A program made the position numbers and the translations under genes. Below, piece by piece: positions 16,741-26,526 of a stretch of DNA of 64,000 nucleotides. This stretch comes from [Clostridium] saccharolyticum WM1 (GTDB taxonomy: Bacteria; Bacillota; Clostridia; Lachnospirales; Lachnospiraceae): positions 2,108,001 through 2,172,000 of the forward strand of contig NC_014376.1 in assembly GCF_000144625.1 (NCBI RefSeq), written 5' to 3'. Each line of letters starts with the position of its first letter. The first letter of the stretch is position 1. The notes below the pieces were generated by a model. It had not been told where the DNA came from and did not search any database. It saw only the letters and a list, made by a program, of their open reading frames with translations.

Positions 16741-18677
16741 TGCACGATTATCTTCCCATGAGCCGGGCTGATATGAAGATCCGGGGATGGAAGCAATGTG
16801 ACTTTATTTATGTCACCGGCGATGCCTACGTGGACCATCCATCCTTTGGCCATGCCATCATCAGCCGCCTTTTGGAGGCCCATGGTTATAAGGTGGGTAT
16901 GATATCCCAGCCGGACTGGAAAGACCGGTCCAGTATTCAGGTTTTAGGGGAGCCCCGCCTTGGATTCCTGGTTTCCGGCGGTAATATGGATTCCATGGTA
17001 AATCATTACTCTGTATCGAAAAAACGCAGGCAGCAGGACGCCTATACGCCGGGTGGAGTAATGGGAAAGCGGCCTGATTATGCGGTTACGGTTTACTGCA
17101 ATCTGATCCGGTCAATATATAAAAAGTCACCGGTCATCATCGGCGGCATTGAAGCCAGCTTAAGGCGTCTGGCCCATTACGATTACTGGTCGGACCGGCT
17201 GAAGCATTCCATTCTCATTGATTCCCAGGCGGATCTGATCTCTTATGGGATGGGGGAAAGATCCATTGTGGAAATCGCAGATGCCTTAAACAGCGGGATT
17301 GATATTAAGGATATCACCTTTATAGACGGTACGGTTTATAAGACGGACAGTCTGGATTCCGTATACGATGCCCTGATCCTCCCTTCCTTTGACAAGATGA
17401 AGGCAGATAAGCTGGAATATGCTAAAAGTTATTTTGTTCAGTATAATAATACGGATCCGTTTACAGGAAAGCGCCTTGCCGAACCATATAAGGACAACCT
17501 GTTTGTGGTCCAGAATCCCCCTGCCAAGCCTCTTTCCATGGAGGAGATGGATGAGGTATATGCCCTTCCGTATATGAGAAATTACCATCCCTCCTATGAG
17601 GAGCTTGGAGGGGTTCCTGCCATACGGGAGATAAAATTCAGCCTGATCAGCAACCGGGGCTGCTTTGGTGCCTGCAGTTTCTGCGCCCTTACTTTTCATC
17701 AAGGCAGGATCATACAGGCCAGAAGTCATGATTCCCTTGTAGAAGAGGCCAGACTTTTGACAGAGGAGCCGGACTTTAAGGGATACATTCATGACGTAGG
17801 AGGGCCTACAGCTGATTTCAGATCGCCGGCCTGTGAAAAACAGCTGACGAAAGGAGCCTGCCCCAACCGGCAGTGCTTATTCCCGGAGCCTTGCAGGAAT
17901 TTAAAAGCAGATCATACGGATTATATTGAGCTTTTAAGAAAGTTAAGAAACTTACCCAAGGTAAAAAAGGTTTTCATCCGCTCCGGGATACGGTTTGACT
18001 ATGTGCTGGCGGAGCCTGGTAAAAAGTTTTTAAAGGAGCTTTGCCAATACCATGTCAGCGGGCAGCTGAAGGTTGCCCCGGAGCATGTGGCAGATAAGGT
18101 GCTTTCAAAGATGGGCAAACCCCGGAATCAGGTGTACCGACAGTTTGTAAAGGAATACAACGATATGAACGGACGCCTTGGCATGAAGCAGTATCTTGTC
18201 CCCTATTTAATGTCCTCTCATCCAGGCTCCGGGCTTTCAGAGGCAGTAGAACTGGCGGAATATTTACGGGATCTGGGATATATGCCGGAGCAGGTCCAGG
18301 ATTTTTACCCGACCCCTTCCACCATATCTACCTGCATGTATTATACCGGATATGATCCGCGAACCATGGAAAAGGTGTATGTGCCGGTCAATCCTCATGA
18401 AAAGGCCATGCAAAGGGCTCTGATCCAGTACAGGAATCCGAAAAACCATGAACTGGTTTCCGAGGCGCTAAGGCTTGCCGGCCGGACCGACTTGATCGGA
18501 TATGATAAGAAATGTCTGATCCGTCCGAAAACAGGCGCTTCAGGAGATTTTTCAGACAGCAAAGCAGGGAAAAATTACGGCAGCGGGAAGAAAACAGGGA
18601 TCAGGGGGGCAGAAGGCAGACGGGAACCCAAGAAAAAGACCATAAGGAACGTCCATAAAAAAGCAGGAAAAAAATAA
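16737..18677 (+). CDS. YgiQ-family (UPF0313) radical SAM protein
   Basis: The 646-aa protein begins MMHDYLPMSRADMKIRGW and has the N-terminal YgiQ domain, then the radical SAM cluster motif in NRGCFGACSFCALTFHQGR (CxxxCxxC), and the downstream CPNRQCLFPEPCRNLK cysteine group. HVADKVLSKMGKP and QDFYPTPST follow, then a lysine/glycine-rich tail after about residue 600. Family members are widely conserved but the reaction is unknown. The start codon overlaps the stop of the upstream HAD gene. The basic tail suggests nucleic-acid or ribosome contact, which is only an inference. Confidence 0.92.
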   Translation: MMHDYLPMSRADMKIRGWKQCDFIYVTGDAYVDHPSFGHAIISRLLEAHGYKVGMISQPDWKDRSSIQVLGEPRLGFLVSGGNMDSMVNHYSVSKKRRQQDAYTPGGVMGKRPDYAVTVYCNLIRSIYKKSPVIIGGIEASLRRLAHYDYWSDRLKHSILIDSQADLISYGMGERSIVEIADALNSGIDIKDITFIDGTVYKTDSLDSVYDALILPSFDKMKADKLEYAKSYFVQYNNTDPFTGKRLAEPYKDNLFVVQNPPAKPLSMEEMDEVYALPYMRNYHPSYEELGGVPAIREIKFSLISNRGCFGACSFCALTFHQGRIIQARSHDSLVEEARLLTEEPDFKGYIHDVGGPTADFRSPACEKQLTKGACPNRQCLFPEPCRNLKADHTDYIELLRKLRNLPKVKKVFIRSGIRFDYVLAEPGKKFLKELCQYHVSGQLKVAPEHVADKVLSKMGKPRNQVYRQFVKEYNDMNGRLGMKQYLVPYLMSSHPGSGLSEAVELAEYLRDLGYMPEQVQDFYPTPSTISTCMYYTGYDPRTMEKVYVPVNPHEKAMQRALIQYRNPKNHELVSEALRLAGRTDLIGYDKKCLIRPKTGASGDFSDSKAGKNYGSGKKTGIRGAEGRREPKKKTIRNVHKKAGKK

Positions 18678-18694
18678 GATCAAGATTTAAGAAA

Positions 18695-18741
18695 TATCCT
18701 TTGGGTATACTATTATTCCCGGTATAGCTGGGGATTCTGCC
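18695..18741 (+). repeat. Copy of the dispersed intergenic repeat
   Basis: It runs from TATCCTTTGGG through ATTCCCGGTATAGC to TCTGCC. It aligns over its whole length with 47633-47680 at roughly 70 percent identity by hand. It lies 44 bases before the SDR start. Confidence 0.55.
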
Positions 18742-18784
18742 ACAAATAGGTAGGTTTATAAAAAAAGAAAAGAAGGTATCAAAT

Positions 18785-19555
18785 ATGAAGATTGCCATTG
18801 TTACTGGTGCGTCTTCCGGCATGGGAAGAGAATTTATTATGCAGATTGCCGACCGTTTTAATGGGATTGGAGAAATATGGGCCATTGCCAGGAGAAAGGA
18901 ACGGCTGGAGGAATTATCCCCTCTTGTTCCGGTAAAGGTCCGGACTTTTGCCATTGATCTGACGGATAAAAGTCAGCTGGCGGACTTAGAAGAACTCCTG
19001 ATGAAAGAAAAGCCGGAGGTAAAGTGGCTGATCAATTCGGCAGGCTATGGAAAGATCGGCGGTGTGGGAACGGTAAACTTAGGGGATGAGATGGGCATGG
19101 TGGATTTAAATTGCAGGGCTCTTTGTGCTGTGACCCATATGGTTCTTCCTTATATGTCTGAAAACAGCCGGATCATACAGTTTTCTTCTGCCGCATCCTT
19201 TCTGCCTCAGCCTGGTTTTGCAATTTATTCGGCCACAAAATCTTTTGTGTTAAGCTACAGCAGAGCACTGAATGAAGAACTGAAAAAGAAGGAAATATAT
19301 GTGACAGCCGTTTGTCCGGGGCCTGTAAAGACCGAATTTTTCGATATTGCAGAGACAACGGGACAGATTCCTCTTTATAAAAGGATCGTTATGGCCAATC
19401 CCAAAAAGGTGGTGCACCTTGCCTTACGTGACAGCATGATGGGCCGCCCGGTTTCCGTCTATGGAACTACCATGAAAACTTTCCGGCTTTTATGTAAAAC
19501 AGTTCCTCATACCCTCATCTTCCGTCTTATGAAGGGGCTTATGAAGACTGATTAA
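18785..19555 (+). CDS. Short-chain dehydrogenase/reductase (classical SDR)
   Basis: The 256-aa protein has the Rossmann motif TGASSGMG (7-14), NSAGYG after strand 4 and the catalytic Ser...Tyr-x-x-x-Lys in SSAASFLPQPGFAIYSATK, followed by the PGPVKTEF segment. ARRKERLEEL after strand 2 favours NADP. It lacks a signal peptide. SDRs of this kind reduce ketones or oxidise alcohols; the substrate is not predictable. The gene follows a repeat copy and precedes a small membrane protein with a 29-base gap. Confidence 0.9.
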   Translation: MKIAIVTGASSGMGREFIMQIADRFNGIGEIWAIARRKERLEELSPLVPVKVRTFAIDLTDKSQLADLEELLMKEKPEVKWLINSAGYGKIGGVGTVNLGDEMGMVDLNCRALCAVTHMVLPYMSENSRIIQFSSAASFLPQPGFAIYSATKSFVLSYSRALNEELKKKEIYVTAVCPGPVKTEFFDIAETTGQIPLYKRIVMANPKKVVHLALRDSMMGRPVSVYGTTMKTFRLLCKTVPHTLIFRLMKGLMKTD

Positions 19556-19584
19556 AAAGAAGGCAAAGGGAGAAGGATACGAAA

Positions 19585-20154
19585 GTGAAACGATACAGGA
19601 AGGGACAATACGGCTACCGTAACTATCATAGAAAAACAGAACTGGGAAAGGTTCTTGCTGGGGTGGCTCTGATCCTGGTGCAGCTTTTGCTGCGGGGAAT
19701 AGGAGACAGCTCCTCATGGAAGAATCTTCTGACAATCACGGCGATTCTTTCCGTGCTTCCGGTGGCTAATTGGGCTTCGCCTCTTCTGGTAGCCTGGAGA
19801 TTTAAAACCATGTCAGAGGAACTATATCATAAAGCTGCTTCTTATGAAGGAACATGCAGAATGCTCTATGATCTGATCATCACCTCCAGGGAGAGCCTTA
19901 TGCCGGTGGATGTGGCTGCGGTCCACCCTACAGGTGTCTATATTTACTGCACTGACAAAAGGGTGGAGCGTGAAAAGGCAGAATGCTTTTTAAAGGACAT
20001 GTTTCTCAGCCGACAGCTTAAGCTGGAAGTGAGGTTTCTATTGGATGAAAAAGAGTTTTTAAACTGCCTTTTTGGATTGAAACCGGAAACAGAGCATAAG
20101 GATGAAGGCTGTATCGAGCAGGGGGCCTCGCTGTTAAAAAGCCTGTCCATGTAA
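19585..20154 (+). CDS. Conserved hypothetical protein with two N-terminal membrane helices, 189 aa
   Basis: GTG 19585 is the start, with GAGAAGGA at 19570-19577. A basic head (KRYRKGQYGYRNYHRKTE) precedes two hydrophobic segments (LAGVALILVQLLL and LLTITAILSVLPVANWASPLLVA). The cytoplasmic remainder contains DLIITSRESLMPVDVAAVHPTGVYIY, which resembles a small nuclease-like or NERD-like beta core, but no catalytic residues can be assigned. It likely shares an operon with the SDR gene. I do not recognise a function. Confidence 0.72.
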   Translation: MKRYRKGQYGYRNYHRKTELGKVLAGVALILVQLLLRGIGDSSSWKNLLTITAILSVLPVANWASPLLVAWRFKTMSEELYHKAASYEGTCRMLYDLIITSRESLMPVDVAAVHPTGVYIYCTDKRVEREKAECFLKDMFLSRQLKLEVRFLLDEKEFLNCLFGLKPETEHKDEGCIEQGASLLKSLSM

Positions 20155-20180
20155 ACAACAGGAAAGATATGCATTTGAGG

Positions 20181-20246
20181 GGGCCCTATACACCCGATCC
20201 AGCGGGGTGGGTCCTGCCAAAATACATGGAAATAGTCATAGAAAGG
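20181..20246 (+). repeat. Divergent copy of the dispersed intergenic repeat
   Basis: It contains CTATACACCCGATCCAGCGGGG, then TCCTGCC, ATACATGG and AGTCATAGAAAGG. The order matches the other copies, but the sequence is the most divergent. It ends eight bases before the RluA-family start. Confidence 0.42.
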
Positions 20247-20253
20247 ACAGATC

Positions 20254-21216
20254 ATGCAGTCTTTGATCGTATCGCAAAATGAAGCAGGACAGCGTTTGGA
20301 TAAACTGCTTTCCAAATATTTGAATCTTGCAGAAAAAAGTTTTCTCTACAAGATGATGAGAAAGAAAAATATCACCTTAAACGGAAAAAAGTGTGACGGT
20401 TCGGAAAAGCTTGTACAGGGAGATGAGGTCAAGCTTTTTCTTTCCGATGAAACCATTGGAAAGTTTTCCCAGATTAAGCTTCCTGAAGTTCGGAAAGTAT
20501 CTTTAAACATTCTATATGAGGATGAACACATACTTTTGATAAACAAGCCGGCCGGCATGCTTTCCCAGAAAGCCAGGGAATCCGATGAATCCCTGGTGGA
20601 ATACATGATCAATTACCTGGTTTCAAACGGCCGGTTATCCACCGAGCAGCTAAGGAGCTTCCGGCCCTCCGTTTGCAACCGTCTGGACAGGAACACCAGC
20701 GGTCTGGTGGTGGGAGGAAAGTCCTTAGCTGGTCTTCAGCTTATGTCTGCCGCCTTTAAAGACCGGAGCATCCACAAGTATTACCAGTGTGTGGTAAAGG
20801 GGCATATTTCAGACCGGCAGGTGATCACAGGCTATTTGACAAAATCAGAAGCCTCCAATCAGGTAACGGTTCATAAGCAGCCGGTAACCGGCAGCGTTCC
20901 CATTGTGACAGAATATGAGCCGGTTCAGTATCATGGAGAATATACCCTTTTAAGAATCACCCTGATCACTGGGCGCACCCATCAGATCCGCGCCCATTTA
21001 TCCTCCATCGGATACCCAATCGTTGGAGATTATAAGTATGGGAACAGCAGGGTCAATGAAGAAGCCAAAAAGCTTTACCACATTCATTCCCAGCTTCTCC
21101 ACTCCTATCAGGTGATTTTTCCTGAGCTGCCGGAGCCACTGGCTTATTTGTCAGGGCGCACCTTTATTGCGCCTCTGCCAAAGACCTTTTCAAAGATATG
21201 TAAGGACTGGAGGTAG
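20254..21216 (+). CDS. RluA-family pseudouridine synthase
   Basis: The 320-aa protein has an N-terminal S4-like domain (GQRLDKLLSKYLNLAEKSFLYKMMRKKNI), then ILYEDEHILLINKPAGMLSQ, the catalytic-Asp motif NRLDRNTSGLVVGGKS and the late TGRTHQIRAHLSSIGYPIVGDYKYG. These enzymes isomerise uridines in 23S rRNA or tRNA. RluC/RluD-type is the closest guess. The gene ends nine bases before recU, probably one operon. Confidence 0.92.
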   Translation: MQSLIVSQNEAGQRLDKLLSKYLNLAEKSFLYKMMRKKNITLNGKKCDGSEKLVQGDEVKLFLSDETIGKFSQIKLPEVRKVSLNILYEDEHILLINKPAGMLSQKARESDESLVEYMINYLVSNGRLSTEQLRSFRPSVCNRLDRNTSGLVVGGKSLAGLQLMSAAFKDRSIHKYYQCVVKGHISDRQVITGYLTKSEASNQVTVHKQPVTGSVPIVTEYEPVQYHGEYTLLRITLITGRTHQIRAHLSSIGYPIVGDYKYGNSRVNEEAKKLYHIHSQLLHSYQVIFPELPEPLAYLSGRTFIAPLPKTFSKICKDWR

Positions 21217-21225
21217 GAGGGGAAG

Positions 21226-21759
21226 ATGGGAACCTGGAATACAAGAGGGTTAAGAGGCTCCGCTCTTGAAGAGCTGATCAACCGCAGCAATGAAAGCTAC
21301 CGGGAAAAGGGGCTGGCTTTGATTCAGAAGATCCCCACGCCGATCACGCCTATTTCCATTGATAAGGAAAGCCGTCATATTACTTTGGCTTATTTTGACC
21401 AGAAGAGTACGGTGGACTATATTGGGGCTGTACAGGGAATTCCGATATGCTTTGACGCAAAGGAATGCTCAGCCTGCACCTTTCCCCTTCAGAACATCCA
21501 TCCTCATCAGGTTGCCTTTATGGAAGAATTTGAAAGCCAGGGAGGCATTGCCTTTATTATTTTATCATATACCCAGAAGAATGAAATTTATTATCTTCCA
21601 TTGGATCACCTGAAAGGTTTCTGGAAACGGATGGAGGATGGCGGACGGAAGAGCTTCACCTACGAAGAGGTAGATAAAACCTGGCGGATCCGGAGCTTTC
21701 GGGATATTTTTGTTCACTATCTGGAAATGATCCAGAAAGATTTGAACAGAAGAGATTGA
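21226..21759 (+). CDS. recU: Holliday junction resolvase RecU
   Basis: The 177-aa protein starts MGTWNTRGLRGSALEELI and has the RecU nuclease core: STVDYIGAVQGIPICFDAKE (acidic D...E-x-K-type metal site), then HQVAFMEEFESQGGIAFIILSY. The ribosome site is AGGAGGGGAAG. RecU cuts Holliday junctions during recombination and chromosome segregation in Firmicutes, the functional replacement of RuvC. The gene often pairs with a penicillin-binding protein; here it pairs with an RluA enzyme. Its stop codon overlaps the -35 box of the his promoter. Confidence 0.93.
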   Translation: MGTWNTRGLRGSALEELINRSNESYREKGLALIQKIPTPITPISIDKESRHITLAYFDQKSTVDYIGAVQGIPICFDAKECSACTFPLQNIHPHQVAFMEEFESQGGIAFIILSYTQKNEIYYLPLDHLKGFWKRMEDGGRKSFTYEEVDKTWRIRSFRDIFVHYLEMIQKDLNRRD

Positions 21760-21784
21760 CAAGGAACACTTTTTCGCCTATAAT
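21756..21784 (+). promoter_or_regulatory. his operon sigma-A promoter (perfect consensus)
   Basis: TTGACA (21756-21761), 17-base spacer, TATAAT (21779-21784). The -35 box overlaps the recU stop codon. The leader from about 21791 to hisZ is roughly 124 bases and holds a small hairpin ATGAC-GCTT-GTCAT (21871-21884). I see no T-box and no histidine-rich leader peptide. Confidence 0.85.
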
Positions 21785-21914
21785 TGACTACACGTTATCG
21801 AATTATCACTTTACTACAAGAAAGCGAAATAAATTGACAAGTTGTGAAAATAATTTTCTCCACTGGTTTTATGACGCTTGTCATGAAGATGTGAAGCAGA
21901 AGACGGAGGTTGTT

Positions 21915-23177
21915 ATGGCAAATAAACTGTTACATACACCGGACGGAGTCCGGGATATCTATGGAGTGGAGTGTACGAAAAAGGCTGCCTTACAGGAGAA
22001 GATGCTAAAGGTCTTCCATTTGTGCGGGTATCAGGACATTGAAACCCCAACCTTTGAATTTTTTGACATTTTCAACGAATCCCGGGGAAGTGTTAAGGCA
22101 AAGGAGATGTTTAAGTTTTTTGACAGGGATAACCATACTTTGGTGCTGCGCCCGGATGAGACACCTGCCATAGCCAGATGCGCAGCCAAGTATTTTCTGG
22201 ACGAGGATATGCCCATCCGTCTTTGCTATATTGAGAGGACCTTTATAAATAACTCCAGCTATCAGGGCAGGCTGAAGGAATCCAGCCAGACCGGAGTGGA
22301 GTTTATCGGTGATGATTCTGCGGATGCAGATGCAGAGATCCTGGCAATGGTGATCAAAGCGTTAAAGGCGGCAGGGCTGACGGAATTTCAGGTGGAATTA
22401 GGTGAGGTGGACTTTTTCAAAGGGCTTATGGAAGAGGCCGGGATGGATGAGGAAACGGAGGAAGCCTTAAGGGCTCTTATAGAAAATAAAAATTACTTTG
22501 GTGTAGAAGAACTGGTCATGGCCCAGCCCATATCCAAAGAATTAAAACAGGTGTTTTTAAAGCTACCGGAGCTGTTTGGCTCTCTGGAGCAGATCCAGGC
22601 GGCCAAAGAACTGACCTCCAACCCAAGAGCCTTAAGGGCCATTGAGCGTCTGGAGGAAGTAAACCGGATTCTTGAGCATTACGGACTTTCTGACTACGTT
22701 TCCTATGATCTTGGCATGTTGAGCCAATACCTGTATTATACCGGTATTATTTTTAAGGCCTATACTTATGGGACCGGGGACTATGTGGTCAATGGGGGCA
22801 GGTATGACAAGCTTCTGGAGCAGTTTGGGAAGGATTCTCCTGCCGTGGGCTTCGGAATATCGGTGGATGAACTTTTGCTGGCTCTATCCAGACAAAAAAT
22901 AGAGATAGAGGTCTCTGTAGTGAATACTATGATCCTTTATGAGAAAGAAGCCAGGGAAAATGCCATCCGTCTTTCCGGCCATTTCCGAGGTGCCGGTATG
23001 GCAGTCCAGCTTCAGTTAAAAGATCCGGCCCGTACGTTGGAGGAGTATCAGGCTTACGCAAGGCGCAGGAATTTTAACAATCTGCTGTTTCTGGACCGCA
23101 GCGGCTTTACCGTACGGGTCATGAACCTGGTACTGGACCGGACAGAAGAGATACCGTTGTCGGAATATTTAAAATAA
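21915..23177 (+). CDS. hisZ: ATP phosphoribosyltransferase regulatory subunit HisZ
   Basis: ATG 21915 with ACGGAGG upstream is the start; in-frame upstream codons belong to the leader. The 420-aa protein is a histidyl-tRNA synthetase paralog: LLHTPDGVRDIYG, the class II motif 2-like LVLRPDETPAIARC, and VNGGRYDKLLEQFG near the C-terminus. It lacks the anticodon-binding domain organisation expected of HisS and sits directly upstream of a short HisG. HisZ pairs with HisG to form the active, feedback-sensitive first enzyme of histidine synthesis. Confidence 0.93.
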   Translation: MANKLLHTPDGVRDIYGVECTKKAALQEKMLKVFHLCGYQDIETPTFEFFDIFNESRGSVKAKEMFKFFDRDNHTLVLRPDETPAIARCAAKYFLDEDMPIRLCYIERTFINNSSYQGRLKESSQTGVEFIGDDSADADAEILAMVIKALKAAGLTEFQVELGEVDFFKGLMEEAGMDEETEEALRALIENKNYFGVEELVMAQPISKELKQVFLKLPELFGSLEQIQAAKELTSNPRALRAIERLEEVNRILEHYGLSDYVSYDLGMLSQYLYYTGIIFKAYTYGTGDYVVNGGRYDKLLEQFGKDSPAVGFGISVDELLLALSRQKIEIEVSVVNTMILYEKEARENAIRLSGHFRGAGMAVQLQLKDPARTLEEYQAYARRRNFNNLLFLDRSGFTVRVMNLVLDRTEEIPLSEYLK

Positions 23178-23189
23178 TCGGGGGAACGT

Positions 23190-23840
23190 ATGAGATATCT
23201 GACTTTTGCCCTGGCAAAGGGGCGGCTGGCGAAACAGTCGATGGAAATGTTTGAAAAAATCGGGATCACCTGTGAAGAGATGAGGGATAAGGATTCCCGG
23301 AAACTGATCTTTACCAACGAGGAGCTGGGTGTACGGTTCTTCCTTGCAAAGGCCAGTGATGTGCCTACCTATGTGGAGTATGGGGCTGCTGACCTTGGGG
23401 TGGTTGGAAAGGATACTATTCTGGAAGAAGGAAGAAAACTTTATGAGGTCATGGACCTGGGGATAGGGAACTGTGCCATGTGTGTCTGCGGCCCTCCGTC
23501 AGCAGGAGAGCTTTTAATGCATCATGAAAGAATCCGCGTAGCCACAAAATATCCGGCCATAGCCAAAGATTATTTTTATAATAAAAAGCATCAGACGGTT
23601 GAGATCATAAAACTTAACGGTTCCATTGAACTGGCGCCCATTGTAGGGCTGTCTGAAGTCATTGTGGACATCGTGGAGACAGGAACCACCCTTAGGGAAA
23701 ACGGGCTTACGGTATTGGAGGAGATTTGTCCTTTATCCGCCCGCATGGTGGTGAACCAGGTAAGTATGAAACGGGAGAACGACAGGATCACAAAGCTGAT
23801 CCATGATCTGCGTACCCTGCTGCAGGAGGAAAACCGATGA
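23190..23840 (+). CDS. hisG: ATP phosphoribosyltransferase catalytic subunit, short form
   Basis: The 216-aa protein is the short HisG, which lacks the C-terminal regulatory domain and needs HisZ. It starts [20 protein letters not shown] and carries [19 protein letters not shown] and the PRPP loop [16 protein letters not shown]. It condenses ATP with PRPP in the first histidine step. The stop overlaps the hisD start (ATGA). Confidence 0.95.
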   Translation: MRYLTFALAKGRLAKQSMEMFEKIGITCEEMRDKDSRKLIFTNEELGVRFFLAKASDVPTYVEYGAADLGVVGKDTILEEGRKLYEVMDLGIGNCAMCVCGPPSAGELLMHHERIRVATKYPAIAKDYFYNKKHQTVEIIKLNGSIELAPIVGLSEVIVDIVETGTTLRENGLTVLEEICPLSARMVVNQVSMKRENDRITKLIHDLRTLLQEENR

Positions 23841-25135
23841 GAATAGTTCGACTGGATGAAGCTTCCAAACAGAATATTTTAGCTGATCTCTTAAAAAGAG
23901 ATCCCAATAATTATGATGCCTATGCCGACACCGTGCAGGAAATAGTGAATTCGGTAAAACGGGATGGGGACAAAGCGGTATTTGCCTATACAAAGGAATT
24001 TGATAAAGCGGATATAAACCCCGAAAATCTAAAGGTGACGGAAAAAGAAATTGAGGAAGCCATGAAGGAAGTGGATCCGAAGCTCATGGAAATCCTTCGC
24101 AAATCCATGAAAAACATCCGTCAGTATCACGAAAAGCAGAGGCAGTACAGCTGGTTTGACAGTAAGCCCGACGGAACAATCCTGGGGCAGAAGATAACCC
24201 CTTTAGAAAGTGTGGGGGTTTATGTTCCGGGAGGAAAGGCAGCTTATCCTTCTTCGGTCCTTATGAACATCATTCCTGCAGAGGTGGCAGGGGTGAGCCG
24301 CATTGCCATGGTGACTCCTCCCGGGAAGGATGGAACGGTGGATCCGGTCACCTTAACAGCAGCCCGTCTGGCAGGCGTTACAGAGGTATATAAGGTAGGA
24401 GGAGCACAGGCAGTGGCTGCCCTTGCCTTTGGTACAGAATCCATCCCAAAGGTCAATAAGATCGTAGGGCCTGGGAATATTTTTGTGGCTCTGGCAAAAA
24501 AGGCGGTTTACGGACATGTGAGCATTGACAGCATTGCCGGTCCAAGTGAGATCCTGGTTCTAGCAGATGAAAGTGCCAATCCCCGTTTTGTGGCGGCGGA
24601 TTTATTGTCCCAGGCAGAGCATGATGAACTGGCTTCTGCCATTTTAGTGACCACCAGCATGGAGCTGGCCAAGCAGGTATCAGAGGAAATAAAAACGTTA
24701 ACGGAAAAACTGTCACGGAAGCCGATCATAGAAAAATCTTTAGATAATTATGGTTATATTCTGGTAGCGGATACCATGAGGGATGCCATCGCAGCAGTTA
24801 ATGAGATCGCTCCCGAGCATTTGGAGATTATCACCAGAAATCCCTTTGAGGATATGACCAGGATCCATAATGCAGGCGCCATATTTATCGGAGAATACAG
24901 CTCAGAGCCTTTGGGAGACTATTTTGCAGGACCAAACCACGTGCTTCCCACCAATGGCACTGCTAAATTTTTCTCAGCCCTCAGTACGGATGATTTTATA
25001 AAAAAATCCAGTATTATTTATTACTCCAGGGAAGCCCTGGAAGCGATTCATGAAGACATTGAAGCGTTTGCCGAGGCAGAGCATCTGACCGCCCATGCCA
25101 ATTCCGTGAGAGTACGCTTTCCGCAAAAGCAATGA
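23837..25135 (+). CDS. hisD: Histidinol dehydrogenase
   Basis: The 432-aa protein is full length and shows [48 protein letters not shown], the GPGN segment, [30 protein letters not shown] (zinc ligands Gln/His) and APEHLEI. It oxidises histidinol to histidine in two NAD-dependent steps. AGGAGG at 23824-23829 lies inside hisG, supporting coupled translation. Confidence 0.96.
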   Translation: MRIVRLDEASKQNILADLLKRDPNNYDAYADTVQEIVNSVKRDGDKAVFAYTKEFDKADINPENLKVTEKEIEEAMKEVDPKLMEILRKSMKNIRQYHEKQRQYSWFDSKPDGTILGQKITPLESVGVYVPGGKAAYPSSVLMNIIPAEVAGVSRIAMVTPPGKDGTVDPVTLTAARLAGVTEVYKVGGAQAVAALAFGTESIPKVNKIVGPGNIFVALAKKAVYGHVSIDSIAGPSEILVLADESANPRFVAADLLSQAEHDELASAILVTTSMELAKQVSEEIKTLTEKLSRKPIIEKSLDNYGYILVADTMRDAIAAVNEIAPEHLEIITRNPFEDMTRIHNAGAIFIGEYSSEPLGDYFAGPNHVLPTNGTAKFFSALSTDDFIKKSSIIYYSREALEAIHEDIEAFAEAEHLTAHANSVRVRFPQKQ

Positions 25136-25185
25136 GCAATGCAGAATGATCCAACAACCTAGCAATGAAAAAGGAAGGAAGAAAG

Positions 25186-25773
25186 ATGGGACGAAGTGCA
25201 GACATTTCCCGTGAGACCCGTGAGACGGATATCCGGCTGAAGCTGGACTTAGACGGCAGCGGAAGAGCGGAAATCCAAACGGGAATCGGTTTTTTTGATC
25301 ATATGTTAAACAGCTTTGCCCGCCATGGCTTTTTTGACTTAAGCCTGTCGGTAAAGGGGGATCTTCATGTGGATACCCACCATACTGTTGAAGATACAGG
25401 CATTGTGCTGGGTACCGCCATCAAGCAGGCCCTTGGCAGCAAAGCCTCCATAAAGCGCTATGGAAGCATGATCCTTCCCATGGATGAGACCTTGATCCTC
25501 TGTGCCGTGGATTTATCCGGCAGGCCGTATCTTGGTTATGATGTTTTGCTTACCACGGAACGGGTAGGGGATTTTGAGACAGAAATGCTGAGGGAATTTT
25601 TCTATGCTGTTTCCTATGCTTCGGAAATGAACCTGCATATCAGAAAACTGGCGGGAGAGAACAACCACCATGTGATTGAGGGGACTTTTAAAGCTTTTGC
25701 AAAAGCCCTTGATGAGGCAACGTCACCTGACCACAGGATCACAGGAGTGCTGTCAACAAAGGGAACATTATAA
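25186..25773 (+). CDS. hisB: Imidazoleglycerol-phosphate dehydratase
   Basis: ATG 25186 follows AAGGAAGG; an earlier in-frame ATG at 25165 precedes that site. The 195-aa monofunctional HisB has the manganese-binding motifs FFDHMLNSFARHG, DTHHTVED, ENNHHVIEGTFKAFAKAL and the early SRETRETDI. It lacks the phosphatase domain of the enterobacterial enzyme, so histidinol-phosphatase must be encoded elsewhere. It removes water from imidazoleglycerol phosphate, step six of the pathway. It lies fourth in the operon, 50 bases after hisD. Confidence 0.96.
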   Translation: MGRSADISRETRETDIRLKLDLDGSGRAEIQTGIGFFDHMLNSFARHGFFDLSLSVKGDLHVDTHHTVEDTGIVLGTAIKQALGSKASIKRYGSMILPMDETLILCAVDLSGRPYLGYDVLLTTERVGDFETEMLREFFYAVSYASEMNLHIRKLAGENNHHVIEGTFKAFAKALDEATSPDHRITGVLSTKGTL

Positions 25774-25785
25774 AAGGAGAATCAT

Positions 25786-26526
25786 ATGCAGCTTTATCCA
25801 GCAATAGACTTAAAAGAAGGACAGTGCGTCCGACTGAAGCAAGGAGAATTTAAGGAGATCACCGTTTACTCCAATAAGCCGGAGGAGGTAGCTGCCCTCT
25901 GGCAGTCTCAGGGAGCGACCTATCTCCATCTGGTGGATTTAGACGGAGCGCTTGCCGGCCGTTCTGTAAATAATAAAGTGATTAAAAAAATAACGGATAC
26001 AGTATCCATACCCATTGAGATAGGGGGCGGCATAAGAAGTGAAGAAGCCATTGAATCCATGCTTTCTTTGGGGGTTGCCAGGGTGATCATTGGAACAAAG
26101 GCTGCAGAAAATCCGGAATTTATCCGGGATATGGTAAAAAGGTATGGTCAGGACCGGATCGTAGCAGGGGTTGACGCTAAGGAAGGAATGGTAGCTGTGG
26201 AAGGCTGGGAAAAGATCAGCGGGATTTCCGCAGCAGAGCTTTGCGGCCGGATGAAGGAATACGGAGTCCGCCATGTGGTGTATACGGACATATCCAGAGA
26301 TGGGATGCTGACCGGCCCTAATGTGGAATATACGAAAAGGCTGACGGAAGAAACAGGAATGGACGTAATTGCCTCCGGAGGAATGTCTTCCATGAAGGAT
26401 TTGAGGCTGCTTTACCAGGCCGGCGTCCAAGGTGCTATCATTGGAAAAGCACTGTATGAAAAACGAATTGATTTAAAGGAAGCCATTGAAGCTTTTGAAA
26501 AACAGGACCATCAGGGGAGGATATGA
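25786..26526 (+). CDS. hisA: ProFAR isomerase HisA
   Basis: The 246-aa TIM barrel starts [20 protein letters not shown], with the catalytic Asp8 in [17 protein letters not shown] (phosphate loop), the second catalytic Asp in [17 protein letters not shown] and [12 protein letters not shown]. It isomerises ProFAR to PRFAR. Its ATGA end overlaps the start of hisIE. Its intact active site contrasts with the degenerate HisF-like barrel next door. Confidence 0.96.
   Translation: MQLYPAIDLKEGQCVRLKQGEFKEITVYSNKPEEVAALWQSQGATYLHLVDLDGALAGRSVNNKVIKKITDTVSIPIEIGGGIRSEEAIESMLSLGVARVIIGTKAAENPEFIRDMVKRYGQDRIVAGVDAKEGMVAVEGWEKISGISAAELCGRMKEYGVRHVVYTDISRDGMLTGPNVEYTKRLTEETGMDVIASGGMSSMKDLRLLYQAGVQGAIIGKALYEKRIDLKEAIEAFEKQDHQGRI

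Noticed and set aside
21785..21914. T-box or histidine leader peptide in front of the his operon
   Set aside because: The leader lacks the T-box AGGGTGGNACCGCG motif and has no short frame rich in histidine codons; only a five-bp hairpin is present.
21756..21914. N-terminal extension of HisZ by 53 residues
   Set aside because: It would start inside the recU stop and include the promoter; the homologous protein start and ribosome site are at 21915.
25939..26430. Open frame of 163 aa on the minus strand inside hisA
   Set aside because: Antisense shadow of a conserved enzyme; no start signals.
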